The notes below the pieces were generated by a model, which was not told the DNA's origin, searched no databases, and saw only the letters and a list, made by a program, of their open reading frames with translations. A program made the position numbers and the translations under genes. Positions 61,890 through 64,000 of a stretch of DNA of 64,000 nucleotides are shown one piece after another (within the stretch, counting starts at the first letter, position 1; each line of letters opens with the position of its first letter). Source of the DNA: Roseivirga misakiensis (GTDB lineage Bacteria; Bacteroidota; Bacteroidia; Cytophagales; Cyclobacteriaceae); assembly GCF_001747105.1 (NCBI RefSeq), contig NZ_MDGQ01000002.1, positions 1-64,000 of the forward strand, read 5' to 3'.

Positions 61890-62804
61890 ATGAAAAGGAT
61901 ATTAACTGCCTTAGTCGTTTTATCACTTTGCGCCAACGGTTGCAAAGAATCTGGTCCGGACACCAACCCCCAGTCAGATGATCAAGAAGTAAGTGATTTG
62001 TTTTCTGATCGTCAGTCTTTGGGAGAAATCCAAATTTCTGATCTTGATGAAGCCTCAGGATTAGCCCATAGTCGATCCAATTCGAACTACTTATGGTCTC
62101 ACAATGATAGTGGCGGAAATCCACAGCTCTTTCTTATGGATGAAGCTGGCGCCGATATTGGGCGATTTACCATTGATGGTGCACAAAACCTAGATTGGGA
62201 GGACTTGGCAATAGGCCCAGGCCCGACACCAGGTACAGATTATTTATATGTTGGGGATATTGGTGACAATCGGGCTGTTCGGCCTGACAGAACCATTTAC
62301 AGAGTTCCCGAGCCTGATCTGAATACAGGAAGCATTCCTGCTTCGTCAACACTTTCAGGCGCAGAAACAATCAACTATGTATACGAAGACGGCCCCAGAG
62401 ATGCGGAAGCTTTGATGGTAGACCCTTCTAACAATGATCTATACATAGTCTCTAAAAGAGAAGCGAGCGTAATCCTATACGTATTGCCATTCCCACAAAA
62501 TGTTGCTCAAATGGATACGGCTGAAAGGGTTACCGTATTGCCATTTACGCAGATTACTGCTGGTGATATTTCATTTGATGGCAATGAAGTAGTTTTGAAA
62601 AACTACCTCAATATCTATCACTGGTCTAAAACAGGTTCAGAGAGTATTAGAGAATTACTAAGTACTACCCCAGAGAGACTAAATTATACAGTCGAACCAC
62701 AAGGTGAGGCTATCGCATGGCACACCAATGGAAATCAATTTTATACGATCAGTGAATTGGCCAATAACCAACCTGTAGTACTTTATCGGTATACCAGAAA
62801 CTAA
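61890..62804 (+). CDS. Lipoprotein, probable beta-propeller
   Basis: I choose the ATG at 61890 (MKRILTALVVLSLCANGCKE), giving 304 residues with a clear lipobox cysteine near 18. The rest has propeller-like repeats with EASGLAHSRSNSNYLWSHND, DWEDLAIGPGP, DYLYVGDIGDNRA and GDISFDGNEVVLKNY. These resemble integral beta-propeller proteins of the phytase/SdiA-regulated type. It is probably on the outer membrane, role unknown. Its stop overlaps the convergent LytTR gene by 4 bases. Confidence 0.78.
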   Translation: MKRILTALVVLSLCANGCKESGPDTNPQSDDQEVSDLFSDRQSLGEIQISDLDEASGLAHSRSNSNYLWSHNDSGGNPQLFLMDEAGADIGRFTIDGAQNLDWEDLAIGPGPTPGTDYLYVGDIGDNRAVRPDRTIYRVPEPDLNTGSIPASSTLSGAETINYVYEDGPRDAEALMVDPSNNDLYIVSKREASVILYVLPFPQNVAQMDTAERVTVLPFTQITAGDISFDGNEVVLKNYLNIYHWSKTGSESIRELLSTTPERLNYTVEPQGEAIAWHTNGNQFYTISELANNQPVVLYRYTRN

Positions 62805-63571
62805 CTAGCGCTGATGGTATTCAGAGTTGCGGTGAAGGCATTGTAATAAGACCTTCCTATAGGAATCTTCTTTTCTCCGAGATATACGAAATTAGTATCA
62901 ATAGCGGTTACCGCTTCTACTAAAACCACAAAAGACTTATGAACCCTTAAGAACCTATCCTTGGGCAGTTTGTCGGTAATCTCTTTCAAAGATTTACGGA
63001 TAGTATAATCTCTTCCATCGCTAGCATGAATGGTAATGTGATTACCATCAGCTTCTATCCAATGAAGGTCTTCGTATTTTATTTTTTCAAGTAGACTCTT
63101 CTTTTTAACAAAGATCGAATCATTGCTGTAAGTGGTCGGGTTAGCCGAGATCATACGATCCTTAGTGGAATTTCCAGCGACTCTATTTTTATTGAAAAGG
63201 GCTACTTCTATAGCTGCATAAACATCGTCTTTTGTGAAAGGCTTTACAATGAAGCCAAGCGGTTGCGTATGCTTTGCCCTATTTATAGTTTCTTTATCTG
63301 AATATGAGGTAATGTAGACAAATGGAACTTTGTATTGCTCTTTAATAATAGCCCCTAGTTCAATACCATCTTGATCCCCCTTAATTTTGACATCCAGAAG
63401 AACTAAATCTGGTCTTGAGCTTTTAATTGCTTTGATAGCTTGATTAGCGGAGTTGGCGACTTCAGTTTCGTCGTAGCCGAAAATACTTAACATTTCTTGC
63501 AGATTTTCCGCGATAAACGGCTCATCTTCGACAATCAATATCCTCGGACTTTGGCTATATGCCTGTTCCAT
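62801..63571 (-). CDS. LytTR-family response regulator
   Basis: The 256-residue protein has a receiver domain (about 8-125) with VEDEPFIAENL, the phospho-acceptor in LVLLDVKIKGDQDG, and KPFTKDD. A LytTR DNA-binding domain follows (about 150-250, WIEADGNHITIHASDGRDYT, RVHKSFVV). It is divergent from a PAS-domain protein gene 113 bases away, which may be its sensor kinase. Targets are unknown. Confidence 0.93.
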   Translation of the reverse strand: MEQAYSQSPRILIVEDEPFIAENLQEMLSIFGYDETEVANSANQAIKAIKSSRPDLVLLDVKIKGDQDGIELGAIIKEQYKVPFVYITSYSDKETINRAKHTQPLGFIVKPFTKDDVYAAIEVALFNKNRVAGNSTKDRMISANPTTYSNDSIFVKKKSLLEKIKYEDLHWIEADGNHITIHASDGRDYTIRKSLKEITDKLPKDRFLRVHKSFVVLVEAVTAIDTNFVYLGEKKIPIGRSYYNAFTATLNTISAS

Positions 63572-63683
63572 GTTAAAAACTTTATTTAGGTGAATATCTG
63601 AAATTATTATTTTAATTGGCTCAATACCATTAAAATAGTACTTTAAAAATAATCAATTTCACCCCTGAAGAGGTAATTCTGTG

Positions 63684-64000
63684 ATGGAAAACATTTTTAG
63701 AGATACATTAAACGATTTTGCGGATGCAAAGATTAGAGAGGTCGATCTCTCTTCCGTGATCTCTAATTTGACAGAGACCGTTTGGTCCATCAACCTTACC
63801 TCTGAGCCATATGAAATCATCTATCATAATGATCCTTTGGCGCAACACGGTAATAAAGAGAAACTTGAAGCACCTCCAAAAACTATTGAAGAATGGCAGC
63901 AACTCATTCATCCAGATGACAGAGATCGTGTATTAGAGGAGGTGGTTAATGCGCTCGGGACGGGCCTAGCTAGTTATTCTTATAGGGTTAAAAGAAAGGG
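63684..64000 (+). CDS. PAS-domain protein, probable sensor kinase (3' partial)
   Basis: The frame is open from ATG 63684 to the end of the window, giving about 105 residues. A PAS-like segment (SEPYEIIYHNDPLAQHGNKE) and WQQLIHPDDRDRVLEEVVNA, a common PAS end motif, followed by YSYRVKRK, are visible. The rest is outside the window. Divergence from the LytTR regulator suggests a kinase partner, but no kinase motif can be seen here. Confidence 0.75.
   Translation, partial: MENIFRDTLNDFADAKIREVDLSSVISNLTETVWSINLTSEPYEIIYHNDPLAQHGNKEKLEAPPKTIEEWQQLIHPDDRDRVLEEVVNALGTGLASYSYRVKRK

Overview
The window looks like a chromosomal stretch of a marine or aquatic member of the Bacteroidota, most likely order Cytophagales. 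I base this on: a type IX secretion (T9SS) C-terminal sorting domain; SusC/STN-style carboxypeptidase-regulatory domains; an ECF sigma/FecR pair; a MurF-Alr fusion; a membrane MutS-like protein; weak Shine-Dalgarno sites; and -7 boxes of the TAnnTTTG type. No rRNA, tRNA, insertion sequence or CRISPR array was found. Genus-level placement is not possible by eye.

Bases 1-10760 are an accessory array. It has three copies of a two-gene cassette: a secreted protein ending in two dockerin-like calcium loops, followed at once by a roughly 90-residue protein that is only a LuxR-type helix-turn-helix. The left copy is cut by the window edge. Three membrane TPR regulators (signal peptide, TPRs, one TM helix, coiled coil, C-terminal helix-turn-helix) are interleaved. 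The 3' parts of the cassettes and part of two TPR genes are near-identical at DNA level, while the 5' parts are unrelated or diverged. This suggests recombination or gene conversion. It is the best candidate here for an undescribed system.

Bases 10764-12180 are gene-poor, with one unrecognised protein and a structured segment ending in a strong terminator. Bases 12183-35543 are mostly housekeeping and envelope genes: tpiA, prmA, a 1561-residue envelope protein, an M20 dipeptidase, a DsbD-type reductase, a copper ATPase, an M23 peptidase, a patatin-like outer-membrane protein, an OmpA-type protein, a transglutaminase-like protein, a PepSY protein and an AsmA-like protein.

Bases 35552-38768 are a second accessory island on the minus strand. 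A tiny exported cysteine-containing protein is followed by three translationally coupled genes: a 6-bladed beta-propeller, a CxxC thioredoxin-like lipoprotein, and a formylglycine-generating-enzyme-like protein. A decayed copy of the AsmA C-terminus lies on its far side, so the island is bracketed by related sequence.

Bases 39093-64000 hold purEK, the MutS-like protein, a sigma/anti-sigma/STN-domain locus, feoAB, an HTTM/gamma-carboxylase-like protein, murF-alr, csaA, a TonB receptor, an orphan HisA-like protein with a changed catalytic position, a two-component system, a divergent T9SS cargo gene, lysA, a cytochrome c, a lipoprotein, a LytTR regulator and the start of a PAS protein. Phased TTAAC repeats upstream of the T9SS cargo gene, next to an OmpR-family regulator, and similar 11-bp-spaced repeats near 31.7 kb suggest a shared regulon.
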